Assembly (NCBI RefSeq): GCF_001029505.1
Contig: NZ_LEKH01000016.1
Location: forward strand, 1 to 55,906
Source: Rubrobacter aplysinae
GTDB lineage: Bacteria; Actinomycetota; Rubrobacteria; Rubrobacterales; Rubrobacteraceae
Length of the DNA stretch: 55,906 bases
Direction: 5' to 3'
This document shows positions 32,371 through 40,425 of the stretch, piece after piece. The number at the start of each line of letters is the position of its first letter. The first letter of the stretch is position 1. The position numbers and the translations under genes are program-made. The notes beneath the pieces are model-generated. The model searched no databases. It saw only the letters and a program-made list of their open reading frames with translations, and was not told the origin of the DNA.

Positions 32371-33741
32371 TTGGAGACGGTAGACAGAGAAGGCATGCTC
32401 GACCTCGACACCCTGCGGCTTGAGGCCGGAGAGGGACGCATAGACACGGTGCTGCTGGCGATGGTGGACATGCAGGGCCGGCTGCAGGGCAAGCGGCTCA
32501 CGGCGGAGCACTTCCTGGACGAGGTCGTCGAGCACGACGCCGAGGGCTGTAACTACCTGCTCGCCGTGGACGTGGAGATGAACCCCGTGGAAGGCTACGC
32601 CATGGCTTCCTGGGAACGAGGCTACGGAGACTTCGTCTTCAAGCCCGATCTCGACACCCTGCGGCGCGTCCCCTGGCAGGAGGGTACCGCCCTCGTGATG
32701 TGCGACCTGGAGTGGGAGGACGGCACGCCCGTTGTGGCCTCGCCGCGCCAGATCCTGCGCCGCCAGATAGAGCGGCTCGCAGAGCGCGGGCTGACGGCCA
32801 TGGCGGGCACGGAGCTCGAGTTCATGGTGTTCAACGACACCTACGAGGCTGCGTGGCGCAAGGGCTACAAGGAGCTCGATCCCGCGAACCTGTACAACGT
32901 GGACTACTCTCTGCTCGGCACGTCGCGGGTAGAGCCCCTGCTGCGGCGCATCCGCAACGACATGTCCGGCGCGGGGCTCGTCGTCGAGGACGCCAAGGGC
33001 GAGTGCAACTTCGGCCAGCACGAGATCAACTTCCGCTTCGACCGGGCGCTCGCCGCCGCCGACGGTCACGCCATCTACAAGAACGGCGCCAAGGAGATCT
33101 CCGCCGACCTCGGCTACGCGCTGACCTTCATGCCCAAGTTCGACGAGCGGGAGGGGAGCTCCTGCCACATACACCTCAGTCTCAAGGGTGAGGACGGCTC
33201 ACCCGTCTTCGCCGCCGGGGAAGGCCACGGCTTCTCGCCGATGTTCGAGAGTTTTCTGCAGGGTCAGATCTCCGGCATGCGGGAGCTCACGTTGCTCTTC
33301 GCGCCGAATATAAACTCCTACAAGCGTTACACGCCGGGCAGCTTCGCGCCCACCAAGGTCGCCTGGGGCAGGGACAATCGCACCTGCGCGCTGCGCGTCG
33401 TCGGCCACGGCCCCTCGCTGCGGGCGGAGAACCGCGTGCCGGGCGGCGACGTGAACCCCTACCTGGCCCTAGCAGCCATGATCGCCGCCGGAATCCACGG
33501 CATGGACAACGGCCTGTCCCTCGAAGAGGAGCACTCCGGCAGCGCCTACGAGACGGACAAGCCCCGCGTACCCCCGACCCTGCGCGAGGCGCGAGACCTC
33601 TTCGTCGAGAGCTCCATGGCTCGCGAGGCGTTCGGCGACGAGGTGGTCGAGCACTACACGAATATGGCCCGCGTCGAGATCGAAGCCTTCGAGGCCGCCG
33701 TTACCGACTGGGAACGCTACCGCAACTTCGAGAGGCTGTAG
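32371..33741 (+). CDS. Glutamine synthetase-like gamma-glutamyl-amine ligase
   Basis: 456 residues of the class I glutamine synthetase fold. TAMAGTELEFMVF, GECNFGQHEINFRF, EGSSCHIHLSL and NPYLALAAMIAAGIHG carry the Glu and His metal ligands, and NSYKRYTPGSFAPTKVAWGRDNRTCALR is the ATP-binding region. Compared with true glutamine synthetases the tyrosine adenylylation motif and the usual ammonium pocket are absent, as in PuuA, GlnA3/GlnA4 and IpuC, which ligate glutamate to polyamines, ethanolamine or amino alcohols. In this operon it most likely makes a gamma-glutamylated amine from ATP, glutamate and the imported compound. TTG at 32371 has AGGAGG 6 bases away. Confidence 0.85.
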   Translation: METVDREGMLDLDTLRLEAGEGRIDTVLLAMVDMQGRLQGKRLTAEHFLDEVVEHDAEGCNYLLAVDVEMNPVEGYAMASWERGYGDFVFKPDLDTLRRVPWQEGTALVMCDLEWEDGTPVVASPRQILRRQIERLAERGLTAMAGTELEFMVFNDTYEAAWRKGYKELDPANLYNVDYSLLGTSRVEPLLRRIRNDMSGAGLVVEDAKGECNFGQHEINFRFDRALAAADGHAIYKNGAKEISADLGYALTFMPKFDEREGSSCHIHLSLKGEDGSPVFAAGEGHGFSPMFESFLQGQISGMRELTLLFAPNINSYKRYTPGSFAPTKVAWGRDNRTCALRVVGHGPSLRAENRVPGGDVNPYLALAAMIAAGIHGMDNGLSLEEEHSGSAYETDKPRVPPTLREARDLFVESSMAREAFGDEVVEHYTNMARVEIEAFEAAVTDWERYRNFERL

Positions 33742-33746
33742 CCCCC

Positions 33747-34517
33747 ATGAGTCCCGTGAGAAGTGCAAGACCGAACATCGGCATCACCGCCGCGACCGAG
33801 ACCGTAAGCTACGGTGCCTGGGAGGATGTACCCGCCGTCATGAGCCCGGCGGGCTACGTGCGGGCGGTGCAGCGGGCCGGAGGACGCCCGGTTCTCCTGT
33901 GCCCCGATCCGGAAGACACCCGAGACCCGGGCGAGCTTCTGGATCTCCTCGACGCCGTGATAATTACCGGCGGTGCGGGCGACCTCGACCCCGCGCTCTA
34001 CGGCCAGGAACCGCACCCGGAGGCCGGGCCCGTGCAGGAGGAGCGCGACGCCTACGAGCTCTCGCTGGCCCGGGCCGCGAGACAGCGTGGCGACCTCACA
34101 CTCGGCGTCTGTCGGGGCATGCAGATGCTAAACGTCGTCTATGGCGGCTCCGTCGAGCAACACCTGCCGGACGTACTCGGCCACGAGGGCCACCGCGTGA
34201 CCCGCGGCATCTTCTCCGACCACGAGGTCGGCCTGGAGCCCGGCTCGCTCGCCGCCCGCGCCGTCGGAGGGGAGACCACGCCCGTCAAGTCCCACCACCA
34301 TCAGGGGGTGCGCGAGGCCGGCCCCGGCCTCGTGGTTACCGGCAAAGACCCCGAAGACGGCGCGGTGGAGGCTATAGAGGACCCGGAGAAGCCGTTCTTC
34401 CTCGGCGTCCTCTGGCACCCAGAGGAGGACGAGAATAGCCGCGTCATAGAGGCGCTGGTCTCGAAAGTCATGGAGCTAAAAGAGTCTACGGAGGTGAAAA
34501 GTGCTGGAGGTCGTTAA
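33747..34517 (+). CDS. Gamma-glutamyl hydrolase, class I glutamine amidotransferase-like (PuuD type)
   Basis: 256 residues of the peptidase C26 family. IGITAATETVSYGAW near the start and AVIITGGAGDLDPALYG precede the nucleophile elbow TLGVCRGMQMLNVVYGG with its cysteine near residue 130, and GVLWHPEED near 225 supplies His and Glu. It cleaves the gamma-glutamyl bond of the oxidised intermediate, returning glutamate and freeing the product acid. It begins 5 bases after the ligase gene and overlaps the aldehyde dehydrogenase by 17 bases. Confidence 0.87.
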   Translation: MSPVRSARPNIGITAATETVSYGAWEDVPAVMSPAGYVRAVQRAGGRPVLLCPDPEDTRDPGELLDLLDAVIITGGAGDLDPALYGQEPHPEAGPVQEERDAYELSLARAARQRGDLTLGVCRGMQMLNVVYGGSVEQHLPDVLGHEGHRVTRGIFSDHEVGLEPGSLAARAVGGETTPVKSHHHQGVREAGPGLVVTGKDPEDGAVEAIEDPEKPFFLGVLWHPEEDENSRVIEALVSKVMELKESTEVKSAGGR

Positions 34518-35862
34518 CCCCGCAACCGAGGAGGTGCTGCGCAGGCTGGAGCCCGCCTCCGAAGAGGAGGCGAACAGGGCCGTCGCCCGGGCGAACGAGG
34601 CTTTTCCGAAATGGAGCGCCGTCGCCCCGGACGAGCGGGCCCGCATGCTCCGGCGGCTGGCCGCGGCCCTGGACGACGAGCAGGAGGGTCTGGCGCTTCT
34701 GGAGTCGAGGAACACCGGTAAGCCCATCTCCGACGCCCGCGCCGAGATGGGGATGGTCGCGGAGACGTTCCACTACTACGCTGCGGCCCCGGAGCGCCTG
34801 CTCGGCGACACCATCCCCGTCCCCGGCGGCGTGACCATGACCTTCCGGGAGCCCCTGGGCGTGGTCGGGCTCATAGTGCCATGGAACTTCCCTTTGACCA
34901 TCGCCAGCTGGAAGATGGCCCCGGCGCTCGCCGCCGGCAACACCCTGGTGTTGAAGCCGGCCGAGATCACACCGCTAACCGCGCTGGAGTTCGAGCGCAT
35001 CGCCCTCGAAGCCGGCATCCCCGAGGGCGTGATAAACGTGGTCGTCGGACCCGGCAGCACGGTTGGCCAGACCCTCGCCGAGCACCCGGACGTGGCCAAG
35101 ATCGCCTTTACCGGCTCAACCGGCGTGGGGAAGGGGATCATGTCCGCCGCTGCCGGCACCATTAAGCGGGTGACGCTGGAGCTCGGCGGCAAGTCGGCGA
35201 ACGTCGTCTTCGCCGACGCCGACCTCGAGGCCGCCGCGGCCTCCGCGCCGTTCGCCGTGTTCGAGAACGCCGGACAGGACTGCTGCGCCCGCTCGCGCAT
35301 CCTGGTGGAGAGGGGCGTCTACGATGAATTCCTCTCGTATCTCAAGGAGTCGGTAGAGGCCCTGCGGGTGGGCGATCCCATGAGCGAGGACACCCAGATA
35401 GGGCCGCTCATCTCCGCCGAGCACCGCGAGAAGGTCGCCTCGTTCGTCCCGGAGGGCGCGCCGGTGGCGGCCCAGGGCTCAGCGCCCGGAGGCAAGGGCT
35501 TCTGGTTCGCGCCGACGGTGCTCTCGCCGGTGAGCATCTCCGACCGGGCCGCGAGGGAGGAGATCTTCGGCCCCGTCGCCGTGGTCATCCCGTTTGAGGG
35601 CGAGGAGGAGGCTCTAAGGCTCGCAAACGACACGATCTACGGTCTCTCCGGCTCGATCTGGACCCGCGACGGTGCGCGGGCGATGCGGATGGCCCGCGGC
35701 ATAGACAGCGGCGTGCTCTCTATAAACTCCAACACCTCCGTACGGGTCTCTACGCCCTTCGGCGGATTCAAGCAGTCCGGCGTCGGGCGCGAGCTCGGCC
35801 CGCACGCCCTGGAGCAATACTCCGAGCCAAAGAGCGTCTACTTCAAGACGGAGGAGGACTAG
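34501..35862 (+). CDS. NAD(P)-dependent aldehyde dehydrogenase
   Basis: This 453-residue enzyme has GVVGLIVPWNFPLTIASWKM near residue 118, TGSTGVGKGIM near 203, LELGGKSANVVFADAD with the general-base glutamate near 222, and AGQDCCARSRILVERG with the catalytic cysteine near 261. EEIFGPV and GGFKQSGVGRELGPHAL complete the family motifs. In the operon it should oxidise the gamma-glutamylated aldehyde to the acid, analogous to PuuC. GTG at 34501 has GGAGGT 5 bases upstream, inside the preceding gene. Confidence 0.9.
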   Translation: MLEVVNPATEEVLRRLEPASEEEANRAVARANEAFPKWSAVAPDERARMLRRLAAALDDEQEGLALLESRNTGKPISDARAEMGMVAETFHYYAAAPERLLGDTIPVPGGVTMTFREPLGVVGLIVPWNFPLTIASWKMAPALAAGNTLVLKPAEITPLTALEFERIALEAGIPEGVINVVVGPGSTVGQTLAEHPDVAKIAFTGSTGVGKGIMSAAAGTIKRVTLELGGKSANVVFADADLEAAAASAPFAVFENAGQDCCARSRILVERGVYDEFLSYLKESVEALRVGDPMSEDTQIGPLISAEHREKVASFVPEGAPVAAQGSAPGGKGFWFAPTVLSPVSISDRAAREEIFGPVAVVIPFEGEEEALRLANDTIYGLSGSIWTRDGARAMRMARGIDSGVLSINSNTSVRVSTPFGGFKQSGVGRELGPHALEQYSEPKSVYFKTEED

Positions 35863-35864
35863 CC

Positions 35865-36632
35865 ATGCCCGGACGCCTGCAGGACAAGGTCGCGGTAATA
35901 ACCGGCGGAGCGGGCGGCATAGGCCGCGAGAGCGCCCGGCGCTTCGCCGAGGAGGGGGCGAGCGTGTACGTGGTCGACCTGGACCACGGAGCGGGCAAGG
36001 ACGCCGCCGCGGAGGTCGGCGGCTCCTACATACACGCCGACGTCACCGCTCCCGAGGACGTGCAGCGGATGTACCGGGAGGCCGCCGAGGGCTCCGGCGG
36101 CATAGACGTCCTCTTCAACAACGCCGGAATCTCCCCGACCGACGACGAGTCCATCCTGAACACGGACTACGAGGTCTGGCAGCGGGTGCAGGACGTGAAC
36201 CTGAAGTCCGTATACCTGTGCTGCAAGTACGGGATACCGTACCTGCGGGAGAGGGGCGGCGGATCGGTCATAAACACCGCCTCGTTCGTCTCGGTGATGG
36301 GCGCCGCCACGTCCCAGATCTCCTACACCGCCTCCAAGGGCGGCGTCCTCTCCATGAGCCGCGAGCTGGGGGTGGAGTTCGCCCGCGAGGGCATAAGGGT
36401 CAACGCCCTGTGCCCCGGGCCGGTCAGCACCCCGCTCCTGGAGGAGCTCTTTGCCAATGACCCGGAGAAGGCCGCCCGCAGAATGGTTCACCTGCCCATG
36501 GGCCGTTTTGCGGAGGCCGTGGAGATCGCCAACGCCGCCCTCTTCCTGGCCTCTGACGAGTCCTCCTACATCACCTCCTCGACCTTCATGGTGGACGGCG
36601 GGCTCTCCGGGGCGTACGTTACCCCGGAGTAG
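35865..36632 (+). CDS. Short-chain dehydrogenase/reductase
   Basis: This 255-residue SDR has VAVITGGAGGIGRESARRF for NAD(P) binding, VLFNNAGIS near residue 90, a serine in NTASFVSVMG near 142 and YTASKGG near 155 as catalytic tetrad members, and FMVDGGLSGAY at the end. Aspartate after strand beta 2 (VVDLDHG) suggests NAD. In this operon it is the only candidate alcohol dehydrogenase and would oxidise the hydroxyl of a gamma-glutamylated amino alcohol to the aldehyde. It begins 2 bases after the aldehyde dehydrogenase. Confidence 0.88.
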   Translation: MPGRLQDKVAVITGGAGGIGRESARRFAEEGASVYVVDLDHGAGKDAAAEVGGSYIHADVTAPEDVQRMYREAAEGSGGIDVLFNNAGISPTDDESILNTDYEVWQRVQDVNLKSVYLCCKYGIPYLRERGGGSVINTASFVSVMGAATSQISYTASKGGVLSMSRELGVEFAREGIRVNALCPGPVSTPLLEELFANDPEKAARRMVHLPMGRFAEAVEIANAALFLASDESSYITSSTFMVDGGLSGAYVTPE

Positions 36633-36646
36633 GTGGAAGGGAGGCT

Positions 36647-36739
36647 ATGGTGGATCAAAGGTCGGCGCGTAACGGCGGTATCTCGGAAAGCATACTGGAC
36701 GCCATAGGCGATACGCCGCTGCGCCGAGAACTTTGCTAG
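36647..36739 (+). pseudogene. 5' remnant of a cysteine synthase-like PLP enzyme gene
   Basis: ATG at 36647 with GGGAGG just upstream opens a frame that reads SESILDAIGDTPLRREL and stops at 36739. S-I-L-D-A-I-G-D/N-T-P-L is the hallmark N-terminus of cysteine synthases and cystathionine beta-synthases, which run on for about 300 residues (usually TPLVRL). Here the frame departs right after TPL and hits a stop, and none of the rest follows. The sixth gene of the amino-alcohol operon has therefore been lost by a deletion or rearrangement with a junction near 36720-36730. Confidence 0.75.
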
Positions 36740-36775
36740 CTTACTATTTTGCCCGTCTCGGAACATACGTAGGCC

Positions 36776-36912
36776 GGGAGCCAGGGTGTAGGGCTCCCTC
36801 GACGCCCATCCATCAGAGGCGGATGCGGCGAGCCCTAAAGACCGCCTCTTACACGACGCGACGTGAAAAAAATAACCTGGTGCTCGGACAGAGCGGGCTT
36901 TATGCTCTATCC
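36776..36912 (+). ncRNA. Structured 5' leader with several hairpins before the NlpC/P60 gene
   Basis: Hairpin 1: GGGAGCC (36776-36782) with GGCTCCC (36792-36798), loop 9. Hairpin 2: AGAGGCGG (36815-36822) with CCGCCTCT (36842-36849), loop 19. A short CACG/CGTG hairpin (36852-36865) is followed by a run of A, and AGAGC (36890-36894) pairs with GCTCT (36904-36908). The 36740-36951 stretch has no gene. It could be a riboswitch or other cis-acting RNA. It does not match the c-di-AMP riboswitch consensus that I remember for such genes. Confidence 0.45.
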
Positions 36913-36951
36913 TCTTCGCCTGTTGGTTAACGTATGTCTGGAGGGGCATAG

Positions 36952-37413
36952 ATGCAGAATGTTGCTGTAACACGTTTAGCGGTGCTCGTTGCAACCGCGA
37001 TGCTTCTGTCGGTGGCTCTTTTGCTAGGGTCTTCCGAGGAAGCCGAGGCTCAGACGGCCACGGATCAGCAGATCGTACAGGAGGCGAGGAGCTGGATCGG
37101 CACTCCCTACGTCTTCGGTGGCGCTTCGGCGGCTACCCCTTATGGTGTGGATTGCTCGGGCCTTACCATGAGCGTCATGTCGCAGTTCGGCGTATCCTTG
37201 CCGGATAGCCCCGCCGCGCAGTATGGTTATGGTTCCGCCTCGAACGCCGGGGCCGGCGACCTGGTCTTCTTCACCGACGGCTACGGCGGCATCTCGAACG
37301 TCGGCATCGCCACCGGCGAGGGCACGGTCGTGAGCGCCAAGCACGGCGTCGGCGTGACCGAGACTCCGATAGGGCAGTACTGGGGCTACGTCGGCGCGAA
37401 GGACGTTACCTAA
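36952..37413 (+). CDS. Secreted NlpC/P60-fold protein with altered catalytic histidines
   Basis: This 153-residue protein has a signal peptide (VLVATAMLLSVALLLGSSEEAEA, cut before Q34) and then one NlpC/P60 domain. RSWIGTPYVFGGAS and YGVDCSGLTMSVMSQFG near residue 68 give the nucleophile cysteine; GAGDLVFF is normal. The motif HVGIY is NVGIA (N116) and the later I/V-H-A position is VVSA (S128), so both histidines of the MepS-type triad are replaced, although H131 lies close by. It may be inactive, a wall binder, or use a shifted histidine. GGAGGGG lies 5 bases before the ATG. Confidence 0.8.
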   Translation: MQNVAVTRLAVLVATAMLLSVALLLGSSEEAEAQTATDQQIVQEARSWIGTPYVFGGASAATPYGVDCSGLTMSVMSQFGVSLPDSPAAQYGYGSASNAGAGDLVFFTDGYGGISNVGIATGEGTVVSAKHGVGVTETPIGQYWGYVGAKDVT

Positions 37414-37478
37414 GGGGCCTAAGAAAGCGTCCCGGACCACGGGGGCGTCGCCTTCTGGCGGCGTCTCCGGGTAGTTCT

Positions 37479-37516
37479 GGCGGGTGGGTGCCTCCGGGTG
37501 CCCGCCCGTCTTTTTT
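37479..37516 (+). terminator. Intrinsic terminator after the NlpC/P60 gene
   Basis: GGCGGG (37479-37484) pairs with CCCGCC (37501-37506), with additional pairing inside, followed by GTC and six T. This is the best textbook terminator in the window. Confidence 0.85.
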
Positions 37517-37826
37517 GTTGTCTTCCCTGTCGCCCGCTCTGTCTGTTGGCATTTCTATCTCACGGCTCATGCGTCTCACCTGATGGAATATAAAATGGGG
37601 ATACCACGCGAGCCCGTTATTCACCGGAGCGTCGGGGTTTTTGCACCCGGTCGAGCAGACGGGTCGTGGTCTTCTCTAACATTCTCCTGGTCTCCGAGGC
37701 TCCGAGGCTTTGACGGCTACGTTTTATCGGAGAGTCGTCCGGTCGCGTGACGGTCAGGGTGCTTCTCTCATGCTTCCATTCTTATCGCCGAGGGGTGCGG
37801 GCCACGAGGCGGTATCCGATGGTGCA
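37517..37826. other. Intergenic region before the end of murJ
   Basis: 310 bases with no supported gene. A small open frame from 37598 (about 50 codons) lacks a ribosome site and a recognisable product. TCCGAGGC is repeated twice near 37695. The region separates convergent units. Confidence 0.5.
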
Positions 37827-39452
37827 CTACTCCTGGTTACCGGCCTCCGAAGAGGACCTTCGTCTTAGTAGCGCGGCCACGGAGCGCAGCTCCTCGATCC
37901 TCAGCATCAGGGCCGCTGCGAGATAGGCCGCGAGGGACACGGCGCCGACGAGCAACAGGGTGAGCGCGTACTGGAGGGTCTCGAAGCCTTCTCCCAGCAA
38001 GGTCGTCCCGGCCGAGGCGACGGCATACATAACCGCCCCGGCCAGCCCTATTCGCAGCAGGGAGGAGGCAAGCCGGCGTCCGTCCACGCCCCCGACCTCA
38101 CGCCGCATCGCCGCCAGCAGGACGAGGGCGGTCGCACCGTAGGAGACGGTGAACGCCAGGGCGACGCCCCGGATGCCGAACAGGGCGGAGAGCGAGACCG
38201 CCGAGGCCACGTACAGCGCGAGCAGGCCGGCGTTGATCGCCGCCGGCGTCAGGGTGTTCTGGCGGGCGTAGAACGAGCGGGCGAGCACGAAGTAGGCAGA
38301 GTAGCCCACGAGTCCGAAGGAGTAGGATGCGAGTATGGCCGCCACCAACCGTGTATCCCCGAGGTCGAAGTCCCCGCGCTGGTACAGAAGCCCGATCGCC
38401 GGCACGGAAAGGGTGGCCATGCCGACCGCCGCCGGGACCGAGATGAACGAGGCGGTCCTGATGCCGGAGGAGAGCGTCTGGCGGTAGCCTCCCACATCGC
38501 CCCGGGCGAAGCGTTCCGAGAGGTCCGGCATCAGGGCCATCGCTATGGAGACGATGAAGATCCCGTACGGCAGCTGGAAGACCACGAAGGCGTACTGCAG
38601 GTCCGGGGCCGCGTTGAAGCGGGTCGCGAGGTAGTAGGCGAAGAGCTGTACCCCGACCGAGGCCGCCACGAACACGAACATGGGCCCCGCGAGCCGGGCT
38701 GCCGTGCCGAGTGCCGGATGCCCGAGCCTGAGGCGGGGCCGGTATCCGAGCCGGTACGCCGTCGGCACGAGGACCGCGCCCATCAGCGCGACCCCGAGGG
38801 TCGTGCCCCAGGCGAGGAGCAGGATCGCGGCCTCAAGCCTCTCCGGGGCCAGGAGCGCGTAGCCGCCGAAGGCGGCGATCACGACCAGGTTGTTCAGCAC
38901 CGGGGCTATGGCCGGTAGGAAGAAATACCGGTGGGAGTTCAGGATACCTATCCCGAGCGCCCCGAGGCCGTAGAAGAGTATCTGAACCGCGAAGATCCTG
39001 AACAAGAGCACCGCGAGCTCCGTCGTCTCCCCGCCCGTCGCGCCGCTCCAGCCCGTCGTGAAGCTGACTATGGGCCGGGCGAAGACGACCCCGGCGGCCA
39101 CCACGGCGGTCAGCACCGGCAGGATCAGGGTGAGCAGCGCGCCCACCAACCGGCGGGCGTCTTCCTCTCCGTTGTTGGTGAGGCGCTCGACCAGGATGGG
39201 GATGAAGATTGACGAGAGTAGCCCGCCCATGAACAGCTCGTACACCTGATTCGGCAGCGTGTTCGAGAAGGTGTAGGCGTTCGCCACCACCCCGGTCCCG
39301 AGCGTCGCCGCCTGGGTCATGGTACGCAGAAAGCCCGTGATTCTGGATAGCGCCGTAGCCACCGACATGGAGACCACGGACTTTAGGAGGGCGGACACCC
39401 GCGGGATGTTAACCCCCGGACCTTCGGGATGTCTAACCGCTCCGCGGACCAA
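37827..39452 (-). CDS. murJ: Lipid II flippase MurJ (MviN family)
   Basis: This 541-residue polytopic membrane protein has about 14 helices. SMSVATALSRITGFLRTMTQAATLG near the start, with the conserved arginine, ANAYTFSNTLPNQVYELFMGGLLSS and FYARQNTLTPAAINAG are MurJ signatures. It flips the peptidoglycan precursor lipid II to the outer face. TTG at 39452 opens the frame, but the conserved region begins at about residue 19 (VSALLKSVVSMS), so a GTG there (plus-strand 39396-39398) is a serious alternative. It lies 18 bases after the 109-residue gene upstream, probably one operon. Confidence 0.9.
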   Translation of the reverse strand: MVRGAVRHPEGPGVNIPRVSALLKSVVSMSVATALSRITGFLRTMTQAATLGTGVVANAYTFSNTLPNQVYELFMGGLLSSIFIPILVERLTNNGEEDARRLVGALLTLILPVLTAVVAAGVVFARPIVSFTTGWSGATGGETTELAVLLFRIFAVQILFYGLGALGIGILNSHRYFFLPAIAPVLNNLVVIAAFGGYALLAPERLEAAILLLAWGTTLGVALMGAVLVPTAYRLGYRPRLRLGHPALGTAARLAGPMFVFVAASVGVQLFAYYLATRFNAAPDLQYAFVVFQLPYGIFIVSIAMALMPDLSERFARGDVGGYRQTLSSGIRTASFISVPAAVGMATLSVPAIGLLYQRGDFDLGDTRLVAAILASYSFGLVGYSAYFVLARSFYARQNTLTPAAINAGLLALYVASAVSLSALFGIRGVALAFTVSYGATALVLLAAMRREVGGVDGRRLASSLLRIGLAGAVMYAVASAGTTLLGEGFETLQYALTLLLVGAVSLAAYLAAALMLRIEELRSVAALLRRRSSSEAGNQE

Positions 39453-39470
39453 ACCAGGTGGCTCTCGGTG

Positions 39471-39800
39471 CTAGATTCTGTCGATCCTGTCTATCTCGTG
39501 GTCGCCCTCGGAGAGAGCCTCGTGGATCGAGCGCCTTATCTTCCTGGCCCGCTTCCCGGGTCCGAGGTGCTCTCCCGCGAGGGCATCTGCCTCCAGGAGG
39601 TGCTCTAAGGCGGGCTTGCTCGGGCACTCGCCTTCGAGGAGCATCGGCCGTCGCCCGAGGCGCCGCTCTATCTCGTACTGCGCCTGGTCTATACGTTTCC
39701 TGGTGGACCCTGCATCCGGCCCCAGCAAGACGAAGGCGTACCGCAGGTGCTTGTGTATCTTTACGAGCACCTCGCCGGAGGCCCCTTGCTCGGCGTTCAC
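39471..39800 (-). CDS. Small basic/acidic protein, unknown
   Basis: The 109-residue protein is charged and helical (RKRIDQAQYEIERRLGRR, ALEHLLEADALAGEHLGPGKRARKIRRSIHEAL). No family is recognised. The start is a GTG with AAGGAGGGAG in front, a strong ribosome site. Being just upstream of murJ it may be co-transcribed; a role with it is speculation. Confidence 0.6.
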   Translation of the reverse strand: MNAEQGASGEVLVKIHKHLRYAFVLLGPDAGSTRKRIDQAQYEIERRLGRRPMLLEGECPSKPALEHLLEADALAGEHLGPGKRARKIRRSIHEALSEGDHEIDRIDRI

Positions 39801-39878
39801 CGCGTCTCCCTCCTTACAATGCCAAACTCTTCGCGCAGGATAACCCGTGCCGGAGACCGTTTAAGCGAAAGCGTTCTC

Positions 39879-39913
39879 AGGGAGTTCCGAGACTCCCTCG
39901 CGTGGCGTAGAAT
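39879..39913 (+). promoter_or_regulatory. Palindrome plus leaderless -10 before the 151-residue gene
   Basis: AGGGAGT (39879-39885), a 6-base spacer and ACTCCCT (39892-39898) form a perfect 7-bp inverted repeat covering the -35 position. TAGAAT (39908-39913) ends only 6 bases before the ATG at 39920, with no ribosome site. This looks like an operator and a leaderless promoter. Confidence 0.5.
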
Positions 39914-39919
39914 CCCGGT

Positions 39920-40375
39920 ATGGTCTCGGGCATCCTGGGTTTATTCGGGCGGCGTGGCGCGGGGAGGCTGCGGCCGGAGCAGTCGCTTGGCGCTTTCCCC
40001 CTGAAAAACGGCGACGTCTCGCCGCTCTACGTGCTGTTTACGGTATACAACCCGGGCCCTGAGGCTGCGGTTGCCGAGAGGATCTACCTGCGGGCCGGGC
40101 GGGGTGCCGTGTTGGATCTCACGGGCGAGCTTGGCGGCGACGGGAGTGGAGGGAGTGGCGAGGAGAATGATAGGGGCGGGCTCCCACGAGAGATACCGCC
40201 AGACGGCTCCGCGACTCTCTGGATGCGGGCCAAGGAGCTCTCCAGCAGGCTCCAGGACGCCGGATGTACGGGGACGCCAAAGCTCGGTCTCGTGGTGGTG
40301 GACTCCGGGGGCGCAGAGCATGCGACCACCTTCAAGCTCCGCGTGGACGAGTACCTGCGGCTAAAGGACGAGTAA
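39920..40375 (+). CDS. Hypothetical protein, possible beta-sandwich
   Basis: 151 residues with alternating hydrophobic strands (PLYVLFTVYNPGPEAAVAERIYLR, KLGLVVVDSGGAEHATTFKLRVDEYL) that suggest an immunoglobulin-like or C2-like beta sandwich with an insert GGDGSGGSGEENDRGG. No signal peptide. No family recognised. It is expressed from its own near-leaderless promoter and ends before the convergent NIF3-family gene. Confidence 0.6.
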   Translation: MVSGILGLFGRRGAGRLRPEQSLGAFPLKNGDVSPLYVLFTVYNPGPEAAVAERIYLRAGRGAVLDLTGELGGDGSGGSGEENDRGGLPREIPPDGSATLWMRAKELSSRLQDAGCTGTPKLGLVVVDSGGAEHATTFKLRVDEYLRLKDE

Positions 40376-40425
40376 GCTTCGGTGTCGCGGGTGTGAGGGC
40401 GGCCGTGAGAGCGGACCTGACAGAG

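Noticed and set aside
36740-36951. c-di-AMP (ydaO) riboswitch before the NlpC/P60 gene
   Set aside because: Considered because of the gene type, but the conserved core segments are not recognisable, so I describe only hairpins.
37598-37750. 50-residue plus-strand frame after the NlpC/P60 terminator
   Set aside because: Only GGA upstream, no family or helix pattern; likely chance.
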